Below, piece by piece: positions 38,563 to 48,006 of a DNA stretch of 64,000 nucleotides (position 1 is the stretch's first letter; the number at the start of each line of letters is the position of its first letter). Source of the DNA: DASSSY01 sp035708205 (lineage in GTDB: Bacteria; Bacteroidota; Bacteroidia; Chitinophagales; Chitinophagaceae); contig DASSSY010000003.1 of NCBI GenBank assembly GCA_035708205.1, forward strand, positions 1 to 64,000, written 5' to 3'. Both the position numbers and the translations under genes were made by a program. The notes under the pieces were generated by a model that did not search any database, had not been told where the DNA came from, and was given only the letters and a program-made list of their open reading frames with translations.

Positions 38563-39375
38563 ATGAACGATACCGATATCATTGCTCCTTTTTGGAAATA
38601 TACATCAGATGACGCCACTGAAAGATCATTATCTGAAATTCATGTACTGATCTGGCCGGGAGGGTTGGCAACAGCCGGCTTCACCGCTGAGGGAACACCG
38701 GTATGGGCGGAAACTTATATAACGCGGGACCAACCCGGCGCCATATGGCTCCAGCATTTACTGTCACAGCAGCCCATATTGAAAAGCCAGTCGAAAAAGG
38801 TCAAGAAGATATGGCTTTCTGAAGAGCGCAACCTACTCATTCCTAACAGCCTTTATGAGAATGATTTTGCCGAAAGCTGGATAAGAAAGTTCCATTATTT
38901 AGAGCCGGAGGAAATGCTATTGCATTTTGACCTGTCCGAAAGTGTAGATGCCAGAATCGTCTTCCCCGTCTCAGAAGCTTTAAAGTTATCTCTTAACGAT
39001 AATTTTCCTAACGCTTCATTAATGCCTTTATCTCAAATGGTATTTCCACACCCGGACCGGTCAGCAAACGAAACGATCCGGATGATCTCCCTGCCCAGGG
39101 AAATCATTTTTTCGCTAAACCATAACGGTCATTACATTTTCCATCTGACATTCCCGTATGACACCCCGCAGAATGTCATTTATAAACTGGCCTTGGTATT
39201 GGAAGAGAAAGGCATAAGCCCCGAGCAAATTACCCGATTTTCAATAACGGGCATAGCGCCGTTTTGGAATAATGTTTTAGAGGAGCTCGCCCGCTTCTTT
39301 TCTATTGAAACTCCCGGCGACAATACTACTGAAATCACCCTGAATTTCCTTAAAACACTTTATTCATGCGTATAA
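38563..39375 (+). CDS. DUF3822-family protein
   Basis: A 270-residue protein of the Bacteroidota-specific DUF3822 family, which is commonly found just upstream of rsmD, as here. The fold is predicted to resemble the actin-like/ASKHA ATPases, but no phosphate loop can be identified by eye. The ending ETPGDNTTEITLNFLKTLYSCV is typical. It overlaps rsmD by 10 bases and shares its promoter. Confidence 0.8.
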   Translation: MNDTDIIAPFWKYTSDDATERSLSEIHVLIWPGGLATAGFTAEGTPVWAETYITRDQPGAIWLQHLLSQQPILKSQSKKVKKIWLSEERNLLIPNSLYENDFAESWIRKFHYLEPEEMLLHFDLSESVDARIVFPVSEALKLSLNDNFPNASLMPLSQMVFPHPDRSANETIRMISLPREIIFSLNHNGHYIFHLTFPYDTPQNVIYKLALVLEEKGISPEQITRFSITGIAPFWNNVLEELARFFSIETPGDNTTEITLNFLKTLYSCV

Positions 39376-39905
39376 TCGGCGGCATCCACAAAGGCAGAAA
39401 ATTTCACCCACCGGCAAACATTCCCGCCCGCCCGACAACCGATATTGCGAAGGAAGGCATGTTCAATACCTTAAATAATATGCTGGACTTCGAGGGCTTA
39501 AAGACTTTGGACATTTTCGGCGGTACCGGAAGCATCAGTTATGAGCTGGCTTCCCGGGGCGCTGCTGACTTAACACTTGTGGAACGCGACCGGCGTACTG
39601 TCGCCTTTATCCGGGAGGAAGTTCAAACATTAGGATTCGAAAACTTCAAAATTTTCCCTATGGATGTCTTTAAATTCTTAGAGCAATGCCGGGATACCTA
39701 CCAGTTCATTTATGCCGGTCCCCCGTATGCCCTTCAGGAAATCGACACTATCCCCGCGATTATTTTCGACAAAGGCCTCCTGGAGCCGTCCGGCATTTTT
39801 ATTCTGGAGCACACGCCGAGAAACAATTATGAGCAACACCCAAATTTCGAAAAAGTAAAAAATTACGGAACAACATTATTCAGCTTTTTCCGGCAACCGG
39901 CTTAG
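39366..39905 (+). CDS. rsmD: RsmD-family 16S rRNA methyltransferase with an altered catalytic motif
   Basis: RsmD methylates N2 of G966 in 16S rRNA. The 179 residues begin MRIIGGIHKGRKFHPP, followed by RPTTDIAKEGMFN near residue 25, the SAM-binding LDIFGGTGSISYELASRG near 48 and VERDRR near 72. Motif IV, normally DPPY/F, reads AGPPY here: residue 118 is Gly (GGT at 39717-39719), where GAT would give Asp. If not a base-call error this could weaken or change activity. It overlaps the DUF3822 gene by 10 bases. Confidence 0.88.
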   Translation: MRIIGGIHKGRKFHPPANIPARPTTDIAKEGMFNTLNNMLDFEGLKTLDIFGGTGSISYELASRGAADLTLVERDRRTVAFIREEVQTLGFENFKIFPMDVFKFLEQCRDTYQFIYAGPPYALQEIDTIPAIIFDKGLLEPSGIFILEHTPRNNYEQHPNFEKVKNYGTTLFSFFRQPA

Positions 39906-40007
39906 TCGTTTACCCACAAAAAAAGTATAAATTATTTATGAAATAATTTGCTTTTGAGCTGTGACATGATTATATTGTGCTGACATTTTATATATCTCAC
40001 AATAATC

Positions 40008-42128
40008 ATGTCTATGAAAAAATGCTTTACCGTAATTTGTAGCGCCGCTCTTATTTTTTTCTTTCATGAACATGCCTTTGCGCAATTCCGTTGCGGTTTT
40101 GATGCGGCAACGATGAACCAGATAAAAGCCCATCCCCGCTATGCGGCGGATATTGCCAAAGCCGACAGCCTTTGGGCGGACCATCAAAATGATCTGCTGC
40201 ATACCAGTCGCCGGCTGACGATTGAAGGAGGTGATACCGTTTATGAAATTCCTACCGTTATCCATGTGCTCACTACCGGTGGCGCCATCGGTACCCTTTA
40301 CAACCCGGCAGACAGCACTTTAGAAAATTGGATAAACTATTTAAACGACGTTTATGCCGGGAGCTATACAGGTTATCCTCAGGTGGGCAGCGGCGGCGTC
40401 GCTTTACCGGTAAAGTTCGTCCTGGCCAAAAGAGATCCTGGTTGTGATTCCACCAACGGCATTGAAAGAATAGACCTTAGCGGAAATGCCACTTATGTCA
40501 GCTATGGCCTTCAAAACAGTACCAGCAACGGCTTAACAACAGACCAGGTCAGCACTTATCAATGGCCTACCGACGCCTATTATAATATGTATATCGTCAA
40601 CAAGATCGACGGGGTCGACGGAAATTGCGCACCCTGTACCTACACCGCGGGGTTTGCTTATTTAGGCCTAAGTACTAACATACCCGACGACGGCGCCTAT
40701 ATGCTGGCAAAAACCGCCCAGACCGGCGATATTACCTTACCTCATGAGATTGGCCATGCCTTAGGGCTTTACCATGTCTTTGAAGGAACTACAACCACGG
40801 CCTGCCCTCCGTCAACGGGCAATTGTAACAATGATAATGATAAAGTTTGTGATACTGACCCCAGCGGGGTGCTGCTCGGGACCTGCCCTTCAGGCACAAC
40901 GACCAATCCCTGTACCAGTCTTCAATACGGTAGCAATGGCGTGCAACATAATTTCATGAACTATTCCCAATGCCAAAATCATTTTACCCAGGGACAAGCC
41001 GACCGCATGATGCTGATGCTGCAAACTTATCGTTCCGCCCTGATCACCTCAAACGGCGCTTTGCCGCCGCCAGCCGCCAGTTCAACGCCAATTGCCGCTA
41101 CCTGTCAGCCAGGCTCAATGACCAATACGGCCGTCAGCTCAAATGTCGGACCATGTAATATATCGTTAGATTCCATCCAGTATTATTCCAATGGCTATTT
41201 AACCTATTCCAATACAGACGATTCATTCTACCTGGACCATACGCAGCAATGCGCTCTGGCCACTCACACTTCACTGATAGCCGGCGATACCTACCATTTA
41301 TCTGTCAGCACACAATTAAATGGCCAATATGTTAAAGCATTCATTGATTATAACAACGATGGGACTTTTAGTCCCGCATCAGAAACCGTCATGTCCGTCA
41401 ATAGTAACGTTGGCGATACGACCTATACCGTCGCCATCGTGCCACCGGCAACGGCCACTACCAATACCGCTCTGCGGATGCGTGTAATCGCTGACTTCGG
41501 TAATTCCTCGATCAGCCCTTGTGGAAGCTTAAATTATGGCCAGGCCGAGGATTTCAGTGTGACCGTCCTGTCCAATACGCCGCTCAATCTCGGCTTAACC
41601 GGTTTCTCTGGCAAGGCCGTCGCCACCAATCAGGCGCAGCTGTCCTGGCAGGTCGGCCCCCTTCAGGACAATATCAGCATTTTCGAACTCCAACGCAGTA
41701 GTGACGGCAGCAATTTCACCACAATCGCTTTTATCAACAGGAAGCCAAATTTGGCGGATTACCATTATACAGACTTTGTGCCTACTGACCAAAGCATTTA
41801 TTATTATCGCCTGAAGCTAATTTGCCGTTCAACAGAGCCCATATTCAGTAAGGTAGTAGCTTTAAGCTTTGATGATATCGACCGGCAGCCAATAAAGATC
41901 TTCCCCAACCCCGTAAGCTACCAGCTTTGGGTAAGGTCCCGAAATGCTTCCTTATCCACCATCAACATTTATGATGCTTTCGGCCGGAATATTATTCATA
42001 AATCAATACCTAGCAGTATGATCAAAGAACACAGTATCGATATGAGCAGCTTAGCGCCAGGTACTTACCTGATCCAGGTGCTCGACAACGGCGGCAGGCA
42101 AATAAAACAAAAGATCACCAAGGAGTAA
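40008..42128 (+). CDS. Secreted M43-type zinc metalloprotease with GEVED domain and T9SS tail
   Basis: The 706-residue product begins with a signal peptide (MSMKKCFTVICSAALIFFFHEHAFAQ). The M43 (pappalysin/cytophagalysin) active site is HEIGHALGLYHVF near residue 246, and the Met-turn is NFMNYSQC near 313. Residues of about 365-520 form a GEVED domain (YVKAFIDYNNDGTFS..., GQAEDFSVTV), followed by a domain at about 530-620 and the T9SS type A sorting domain (IKIFPNPVSYQLWV...GTYLIQVLDNGGRQIKQKI). I infer export through the Por secretion system to the surface or medium. Confidence 0.93.
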   Translation: MSMKKCFTVICSAALIFFFHEHAFAQFRCGFDAATMNQIKAHPRYAADIAKADSLWADHQNDLLHTSRRLTIEGGDTVYEIPTVIHVLTTGGAIGTLYNPADSTLENWINYLNDVYAGSYTGYPQVGSGGVALPVKFVLAKRDPGCDSTNGIERIDLSGNATYVSYGLQNSTSNGLTTDQVSTYQWPTDAYYNMYIVNKIDGVDGNCAPCTYTAGFAYLGLSTNIPDDGAYMLAKTAQTGDITLPHEIGHALGLYHVFEGTTTTACPPSTGNCNNDNDKVCDTDPSGVLLGTCPSGTTTNPCTSLQYGSNGVQHNFMNYSQCQNHFTQGQADRMMLMLQTYRSALITSNGALPPPAASSTPIAATCQPGSMTNTAVSSNVGPCNISLDSIQYYSNGYLTYSNTDDSFYLDHTQQCALATHTSLIAGDTYHLSVSTQLNGQYVKAFIDYNNDGTFSPASETVMSVNSNVGDTTYTVAIVPPATATTNTALRMRVIADFGNSSISPCGSLNYGQAEDFSVTVLSNTPLNLGLTGFSGKAVATNQAQLSWQVGPLQDNISIFELQRSSDGSNFTTIAFINRKPNLADYHYTDFVPTDQSIYYYRLKLICRSTEPIFSKVVALSFDDIDRQPIKIFPNPVSYQLWVRSRNASLSTINIYDAFGRNIIHKSIPSSMIKEHSIDMSSLAPGTYLIQVLDNGGRQIKQKITKE

Positions 42129-42432
42129 ATAGCGTCGCCCATTAAAGTAATAGTTCATTTTACCGGAAAGCCGCCATCAATCCTGAACGGCTTTCCGGTG
42201 TATGTTTTTTTGACAAAATCGTTTCCTCCTGAAAATAAATCCCCCTATTCCCCAACGTTTTTATTTTTTAACTCGTCTTTAATTTAAAGAGGGTTAATTT
42301 TTTTTCCCGGTTTTTTGGATTTAATTGACTCTTTTTACTATTTTTGGCCACTTCAAAATTTATTTGCTTATAAATTATACTTCTACATGACCATCATTTT
42401 TCATCCGCTATTAACCAGGCGGACCAGGAAAA
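42129..42432. other. Intergenic region with terminator and AT-rich leader
   Basis: The first third holds the metalloprotease terminator. The rest is AT-rich with a near-palindrome TCTTTAATTTAAAGA at about 42278-42292 and runs of T. No gene or clear -33/-7 pair was found for the sigma gene that follows. Confidence 0.4.
42162..42211 (+). terminator. Intrinsic terminator after the metalloprotease gene
   Basis: ACCGGAAAGCCG at 42162-42173 and CGGCTTTCCGGT at 42188-42199 form a perfect 12-bp stem with a 14-base loop. A T run follows at 42205-42211. Confidence 0.9.
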
Positions 42433-43038
42433 ATGTCAGAAGCAAAATTTATGGCAATTTGTATTTCCCAACAAACCGATCAGGTTTTGGTCGAACGCTT
42501 TAGAAATGGCGATCAGACCGCTGCTGAAGAACTGATAGCCCGTTATCAGGACAATGTCTATACCACCATTTACTATCTGGTAAAAGACAGGTATATCGCA
42601 GACGATTTATTCCAGGACACATTTCTAAAAATGTTAGCGCATTTACAGCGCAACAATTATGTAGAGCAAGGCAAATTCCTGCCCTGGATACTGAGAATTG
42701 CCCATAACCTGTGTATTGATTATTTCAGAAAGGCCAAGCAGATGGTCAAGGTCGTCCTGCCAGATGGTTCGGATTTGATGGAACTACTGGGTGAGGAAAG
42801 CCATTGTCACGAGCAAACGATGGTTAAAACTGAAGTAGAGCAATCCGTTCAGCAGATGATCACCTTACTCCCGGATGAGCAGCGAACCGTTGTCGTGCTG
42901 AGAACCTACGGCGATTTAAGCTTCAAGGAAATTGCCGAAATGACCGGCGTCAGCATTAATACGGCTTTAGGAAGAATGCGCTATGCGCTTAAAAACATGC
43001 GCCGGATGATTGAAGAAGAAAAAATGATATTAAGATAA
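42433..43038 (+). CDS. RNA polymerase ECF-type sigma factor
   Basis: A 201-residue sigma-70 family factor. Region 2 is at about residues 20-95 (ELIARYQDNVYTTIYYLVKDRYIADDLFQDTFLKML), a linker follows, and region 4 is at about 135-190 (LPDEQRTVVVLRTYGDLSFKEIAEMTGVSINTALGRMRYAL). Start is ATG at 42433, with another in-frame ATG seven codons on. No anti-sigma gene follows. Confidence 0.9.
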   Translation: MSEAKFMAICISQQTDQVLVERFRNGDQTAAEELIARYQDNVYTTIYYLVKDRYIADDLFQDTFLKMLAHLQRNNYVEQGKFLPWILRIAHNLCIDYFRKAKQMVKVVLPDGSDLMELLGEESHCHEQTMVKTEVEQSVQQMITLLPDEQRTVVVLRTYGDLSFKEIAEMTGVSINTALGRMRYALKNMRRMIEEEKMILR

Positions 43039-43078
43039 AAGCAGGCTTATCAGAGCCAAGCAAAAGTACAGCACTGCA

Positions 43079-43300
43079 CTACTTCACCTCCTCATAATCG
43101 ATATACTCTCCTTCTACCTGGCGTGGCGGGACTTTTTCAGCCGGCTCCTGCGGCCGGCTACTTTGCTGTCGCATTCTTTGTTTCACTTCATTAAGACTGC
43201 TGTGTGTCATGCGCAACAACTTCACCAGGGGCAGCACAAACCGGATAAAGAAACGGTACAGGAAATAAGAAATGACGCCGATGATGATGAGCTTAATCAT
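43079..43300 (-). CDS. DUF4834-like small membrane protein
   Basis: A 73-residue protein: one TM helix at about residues 2-25 (KLIIIGVISYFLYRFFIRFVLP), then a charged cytosolic tail with an acidic end (GEYIDYEEVK). The family DUF4834 is widespread in Bacteroidota and of unknown function. Confidence 0.75.
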   Translation of the reverse strand: MIKLIIIGVISYFLYRFFIRFVLPLVKLLRMTHSSLNEVKQRMRQQSSRPQEPAEKVPPRQVEGEYIDYEEVK

Positions 43301-43418
43301 AATACAAAGGTAGTCAATTTAGCGGCAACAATATTTTGTCTTCCCTGAAAAAACAATTTCTTAAAGATTAGATTGAGCCGGAAGAACGGTTTGGAAGAAA
43401 CAGCCAAACCCTGCCTTC

Positions 43419-45224
43419 TTATTTTAACTGCTGCAGGTTGACCAATTTTTGATAACTCCCTTGGAGAGCCATGAGTTGTTCGTGTGTACCCCTCTCCACA
43501 ATTCTTCCCCGGTGAAGCACAATAATCTCATCCGCGTTCTGAACCGTGGACAACCGGTGGGCAATTACCACGCAGGTCCGGTTCTTCATCAGCTCATTGA
43601 TGGCATCCTGGACAATTCTTTCCGATTCGGTATCCAGCGCCGAGGTCGCTTCGTCCAAGATAAGTATCGGAGGGTTTTTTAAAACGGCACGGGCGATGGT
43701 CACTCTTTGTCTTTCGCCGCCGCTGAGCCTTGTACCTCTGTCGCCGGCGAGGCTTTGGTAGCCGCCTTCTTTCCTGAGGATAAAATTATGGGCATTAGCC
43801 ACCTTTGCCGCTTCTATAACCTGCCCTTCGGTTGCCCCGCCTGTGCCCAGCGTAATGTTATTATAAAGGGTATCATTAAACAGAATAGGCTCCTGCGACA
43901 CCATTCCCATCAATCGGCGGACATCATGAATTTTCAATGATTTTATATTACTGCCGTCAATGAGTATCTCTCCTTCAGAAACATCATGAAAACGGGGGAT
44001 AAGGTCCGCGATGGTACTTTTACCTGCTCCGGAGGCTCCGACCAGGGCCACGGTTTTACCTTTTTGTATCTTAAAGGAAATGTCATCCAAAACCTGCTTA
44101 TCGCCGTAAGCAAACGATACGTTCCTGAATTCGATATTATCCTTAAAGGCGTCAACAGACCGGGCATCAGGTTGTTCCAAAAGATTATTCTCCACGGCAA
44201 GCAAATGCCCGATCCTGTCCAATGCCGCGGAGCCTTTCTGCATATTGTAAAAGGCCGCGGAAAGGTTTTTTAATGGATTGATGATCTGGTAAAACAAGCC
44301 GATATAAGCAATAAACCAGGGCCCGGTCAGACTCGTGCTTTTTCCGGAGAAAATCAACCAGCCGCCGTACCATAAAATAATGCACACAACCATAATGCCT
44401 AACGTCTCCGATAAGGGAGAACCCGCATCCCGGCGGGCCAATATGCGGTTCTGAATACGAAACAGGCTGTTGTTTTGCTTTCTGAAATTCAACCATTGAA
44501 CCTTTTCGGCATTAAAGGCCTTTAAAATGCGCAGCCCGGACAACGTTTCATCAACAATACCCAGAATAACCCCTAATTTTTCCTGAGCCAGATTGGACGG
44601 CTTTTTCAAAGAACGCCCGACCCGGCCGATAACAATACCCACTACAGGCAGGAATAACAGCAGGAAAAGCGTCAATGAAGGGCTCAGGTAAACCATGTAG
44701 CCCAAAGTCAGCAAAATCGTTACCGGCTCCCGGATAATCGTTTGCAAAACACTAAGAATAGAAGCCTCTACTTCATTAACATCATTGGTCATCCGGGACA
44801 TGAGATCGCCTTTTCTTTCTTCGGTAAAAAAGCCTATCGGCAAGGTGATCATTTTACCGAAGATATCATCTCTCAAATTACGGATAACCCCATTCCGCAT
44901 AGGATTGAGCAACAGCTGGGACAAATAGATAAACAGGTTTTTCAGTATGGTGAACCCAATGACCACGACAACAGCATAGGTCAATGCATTCAGCTTTCCC
45001 TGGTGGTCGATCAATATATTGACCCAGGTCGTTATCTCCGCGATCATGCCGCTGCTGCCCACCGGTAAGGACTGCTTGCCCACGAACAGCAATTGCAATA
45101 CCGGAGCCAGCATGGTAAAGGAAAACAGCCCGAATAATACTGCTAACAAACTGCATAAGAAGTACAAGGCTACCTTATCTTTATAAACAGACAGCTGCCG
45201 CAGCAACTTAAAGATGTTTTTCAT
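43419..45224 (-). CDS. ABC exporter, MsbA/lipid-exporter type
   Basis: A 601-residue half-transporter: six TM helices in the first ~330 residues, then the ATPase domain. Walker A is VALVGASGAGKSTIADL near residue 385, signature RLSGGERQRVTIARAV near 495, Walker B PILILDEATSALD near 515, and the H-loop CVVIAHRLSTV near 550. The architecture is that of MsbA-like lipid A flippases or peptide exporters. Which one is not decidable from context. Single gene with a short upstream gap. Confidence 0.9.
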   Translation of the reverse strand: MKNIFKLLRQLSVYKDKVALYFLCSLLAVLFGLFSFTMLAPVLQLLFVGKQSLPVGSSGMIAEITTWVNILIDHQGKLNALTYAVVVVIGFTILKNLFIYLSQLLLNPMRNGVIRNLRDDIFGKMITLPIGFFTEERKGDLMSRMTNDVNEVEASILSVLQTIIREPVTILLTLGYMVYLSPSLTLFLLLFLPVVGIVIGRVGRSLKKPSNLAQEKLGVILGIVDETLSGLRILKAFNAEKVQWLNFRKQNNSLFRIQNRILARRDAGSPLSETLGIMVVCIILWYGGWLIFSGKSTSLTGPWFIAYIGLFYQIINPLKNLSAAFYNMQKGSAALDRIGHLLAVENNLLEQPDARSVDAFKDNIEFRNVSFAYGDKQVLDDISFKIQKGKTVALVGASGAGKSTIADLIPRFHDVSEGEILIDGSNIKSLKIHDVRRLMGMVSQEPILFNDTLYNNITLGTGGATEGQVIEAAKVANAHNFILRKEGGYQSLAGDRGTRLSGGERQRVTIARAVLKNPPILILDEATSALDTESERIVQDAINELMKNRTCVVIAHRLSTVQNADEIIVLHRGRIVERGTHEQLMALQGSYQKLVNLQQLK

Positions 45225-45286
45225 TTAAAATATTTTGTCTTTTATCATAATGGGAGATCCTGCTGCCGCTCAGACAAGATAACGGT

Positions 45287-46075
45287 TTAAAAATACCGGT
45301 TAACAAACCTCAGGCGGTGTGTTCTCATATTGTGCACAGTGCTGATGATACCTTCCGTATCAATGACGTCCATGGTCACCCTGCCATTGCTTTCGGAAGC
45401 ATGAACAATCGTTTTGTTGTCCAGCAGGATGCCCACATGATTAATATTGCCGGCCTTATTGTCAAAAAAAGCCAGGTCACCAAACCGCGCGTCCTGCAAG
45501 AAATGAAGGGTTTCCCCCACCTGTGCCTGCTGGCTGGCATCCCGGGGCAACCGATATCCTAAAAGCTTAAAGACAACCTGTGCCAGGCCGGAACAGTCAA
45601 TACCGTAAAGGCTCCGCCCCCCCCACAGATAAGGCGTTCCCAGGAATAAATCACACCAGTGTTTTAATTGGTCCTCGGAAAACACGGCCCTGTCAACATT
45701 CAATTTTTTCCCGGTAAACATAACCTGCTTCTCTTCCCACAATATCATTCTCCTTTTTATCAGAAACAGATCGCTGCCGGGGCTGAGCGCCGCCCGTCCC
45801 TGGCCATCAGGACAATTAATACGGTCGGCAATCCCTGCCGAGTAAAAACGGTTTTTCTTTCTATGAATCTTGTGAGGCACTTCCACAAACTGCGACCGTA
45901 ACATCCAGCCTTCATAATCGTCCCAGTCACAACGCACCTGTATCCATTGACCCTGCGGCTTTGAAATAATGCTGACCCGCTCGCCGAATAAGCCCTGGGA
46001 CACCTGCTCCGAATCATGAGCCGGATTAAGGCGCAGGGGCGCTACGGAAACCGAAATAAGGCCATAGGTAAACAT
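45287..46075 (-). CDS. NlpC/P60 peptidase with SH3-like N-terminus
   Basis: A 262-residue cysteine peptidase of the peptidoglycan-cleaving NlpC/P60 family. The N-terminal 80 residues resemble bacterial SH3 (GERVSIISKPQGQWIQVRCDWDDYEGWM). The catalytic Cys is in YGIDCSGLAQVVFKLLG near residue 170 and the catalytic His in INHVGILLDN near 215. No signal peptide is visible, which is unusual for a wall hydrolase, so it may act on recycled muropeptides or use a non-canonical route. Confidence 0.87.
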   Translation of the reverse strand: MFTYGLISVSVAPLRLNPAHDSEQVSQGLFGERVSIISKPQGQWIQVRCDWDDYEGWMLRSQFVEVPHKIHRKKNRFYSAGIADRINCPDGQGRAALSPGSDLFLIKRRMILWEEKQVMFTGKKLNVDRAVFSEDQLKHWCDLFLGTPYLWGGRSLYGIDCSGLAQVVFKLLGYRLPRDASQQAQVGETLHFLQDARFGDLAFFDNKAGNINHVGILLDNKTIVHASESNGRVTMDVIDTEGIISTVHNMRTHRLRFVNRYF

Positions 46076-46152
46076 AACAGAGCGTTTCTAATTCCTACTA
46101 ATCATGCTACAGACAACCGGAAGCCTGTATGGTTATGGGTGATGAGGTGGGA

Positions 46153-46944
46153 TTATTTACTTTCTTCACATAAAAAATGGTCCAAAGCGGCAACCATTGA
46201 CGGCATATTAGGCATAGGCGCCTTAATGCTCAATTTTAATCCTGAATCCTCAACCGCTTTCGAGGTCGTATTGCCAAAAGCGCCAATCAAAGTATCCGCC
46301 TGTTTAAACCTGGGCTTGTTATTCATCAGGGTTTCCACGCTAAACGGGCTAAAAAACACGATCACATCATACTTGTTCTTCAAAATATCCTTAACCTCGT
46401 TGCTGACCGTCCGGTATAGTACCGCTTCGGAAAAAGTAAAGCCCGCTTCAATTAATAATGGCGACACATCATTCTTGGTATGTTCGGAAACCGGGAAAAT
46501 GAAATTTTCTTTTTCCCGGTATTTTTGAAGCACTTCCACCAGGCCTTCAGACGACCCGTCCGGCGAAAAAAAGACTTTTCTTTTCCTGTACAGGATGAAC
46601 TTCTGAAGATAAAGCGCTACAGCTTCCGAAGCACAAAAATATTTCATGTCCTGAGAGACCTTGAACTTTATCTCTTCGCAAATCCGGAAAAAATGATCCA
46701 CAGCATTCCGGCTTACTAAAATAACACCGGTAAAATCCGAAAGGTTGAGTTTCTGCTTTCTAAACTCTTTGGCGCTAAGCCCCTCTACTCTGATAAAAGG
46801 AAAAAAATCCAACTGGACACCATATTTCCTGGCCAACTCAAAATATGGTGATTTTTCGCTTTCAGGTTTGGGTTGAGTAATAAGGATCTGCTCAATTTTT
46901 TTCTTTTCAATTATTTTTGTTTGTGCTTTTGCTGCTTTCGCCAT
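46153..46944 (-). CDS. hemD: Uroporphyrinogen-III synthase-like protein
   Basis: HemD cyclises hydroxymethylbilane to uroporphyrinogen III in heme synthesis. The 263-residue product has a bilobed pattern: an N-terminal half with ILITQPKPESEKSPYFELARKYG, and a central GVILVSRNAVDHFF. The C-terminal half holds YDVIVFFSPFSVETL and LIGAFGNTTSKAVEDSGL. The family is poorly conserved. The N-terminal 20 residues (MAKAAKAQTKIIEKKK) are extra and basic. Confidence 0.78.
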   Translation of the reverse strand: MAKAAKAQTKIIEKKKIEQILITQPKPESEKSPYFELARKYGVQLDFFPFIRVEGLSAKEFRKQKLNLSDFTGVILVSRNAVDHFFRICEEIKFKVSQDMKYFCASEAVALYLQKFILYRKRKVFFSPDGSSEGLVEVLQKYREKENFIFPVSEHTKNDVSPLLIEAGFTFSEAVLYRTVSNEVKDILKNKYDVIVFFSPFSVETLMNNKPRFKQADTLIGAFGNTTSKAVEDSGLKLSIKAPMPNMPSMVAALDHFLCEESK

Positions 46945-46999
46945 TTCTTTCTAACGATATTTTGCTAAAAAATAATGAATTCCAATAATGATCGACGCC

Positions 47000-47854
47000 T
47001 CAGGTGATTATTCGCATAGTAATTAATTTTATTAATACAGCGATAGGAATAATTTCTGATGCGCAAAGGTACAATATAAAATGAAATTTGCTGAACCTTA
47101 AGAAATGTTCAAACACTTGCCGGGAGCGAATAAACCGAAAAATATAAAAAGAAACCGCTATTAAAAGAATCAGCACAAAGGCCATTTGCACCCAAAATCC
47201 GCTACCAAAAGTGATGATGATGGAAAAAGGCACGAATAATATCCCCAGGACCCGGTTGAACAAAGCAATATTAAAAATATAAGCGTTGATGATGTCAGGG
47301 ATCTGAAACACCCAGCCGGCCATCTTGAGCAGAACAAAACGGATAAAAAATATAACGGCAATGAGCAAGGCCGTACCCGTCATCACCAAAAGCAGGTCAT
47401 ATTGCCGAAGCCACCGCGCCACCTGCGCATAATGCGCAGCCTGAATCAGGAAAAAGGCCGTCGAACAAAAAAAGAATATATCCAGTAGCATACCGGGAAC
47501 ACGGTTCTGTTGCAAATGTTCCCTTAGCTGCCTCCCGCTCAGCGTCGCATTGGTAAAGGCCTTAAAAATGTTTTTGAAATAAACGGGATGTATCTGCCGA
47601 AACAAGCCGATAGCCATGAGCAGAACCAGGCAAACAAGGAAACCCGGGCCAAAATCCTGATGGCTTACGGGAATACCGATACCCGTGAACACTGTTTCCT
47701 TTTGATGGGCCAACACCGGATTGGCGGCAAGCTGTTCCGCCGCCTTACTGTGCAGAACCGACTCCGTAATATTGATGCCATAGAGTTCACGGCACCGCCC
47801 TTTTAGCGACAGGAGCAATAAGCTTAGCAGTATGACCCAAAGAGAGTGTTTCAT
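47000..47854 (-). CDS. DUF4271-family membrane protein
   Basis: A 284-residue membrane protein from ATG at 47854: a signal-like N-terminus (MKHSLWVILLSLLLLSLKGRC), then a region with about six hydrophobic helices. DUF4271 proteins are often encoded beside hemD in Bacteroidota, which fits this position. A longer frame to 47989 overlaps the promoter of lpxH and is unlikely. Function unknown. Confidence 0.75.
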   Translation of the reverse strand: MKHSLWVILLSLLLLSLKGRCRELYGINITESVLHSKAAEQLAANPVLAHQKETVFTGIGIPVSHQDFGPGFLVCLVLLMAIGLFRQIHPVYFKNIFKAFTNATLSGRQLREHLQQNRVPGMLLDIFFFCSTAFFLIQAAHYAQVARWLRQYDLLLVMTGTALLIAVIFFIRFVLLKMAGWVFQIPDIINAYIFNIALFNRVLGILFVPFSIIITFGSGFWVQMAFVLILLIAVSFYIFRFIRSRQVFEHFLRFSKFHFILYLCASEIIPIAVLIKLITMRIIT

Positions 47855-47964
47855 TTCCTGGACCCGGGGTCTCAATTTCCGGCAGCCGCAAAGATAAGTA
47901 AATGGAAAAGTAATTAAGAAAGAGAATATCCGCTTTGCCTGTTCCGCAAAACTTTGCTTTTTCG

Positions 47965-47972
47965 TACATTTG
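47965..47972 (+). promoter_or_regulatory. Promoter -7 element TACATTTG for lpxH
   Basis: TACATTTG matches TAnnTTTG 34 bases before the lpxH start. The nearest upstream TTTG (47934-47937) is 27 bases away, too far for a canonical pair. Confidence 0.5.
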
Positions 47973-48006
47973 CTCCCCAATCCAATCATTCAGCAAATAG
48001 TTTTTT

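Noticed and set aside
47855..47989. N-terminal extension of the DUF4271 gene
   Set aside because: It would run across the lpxH promoter region and adds a poorly matched tail before a good signal-type start at 47854.
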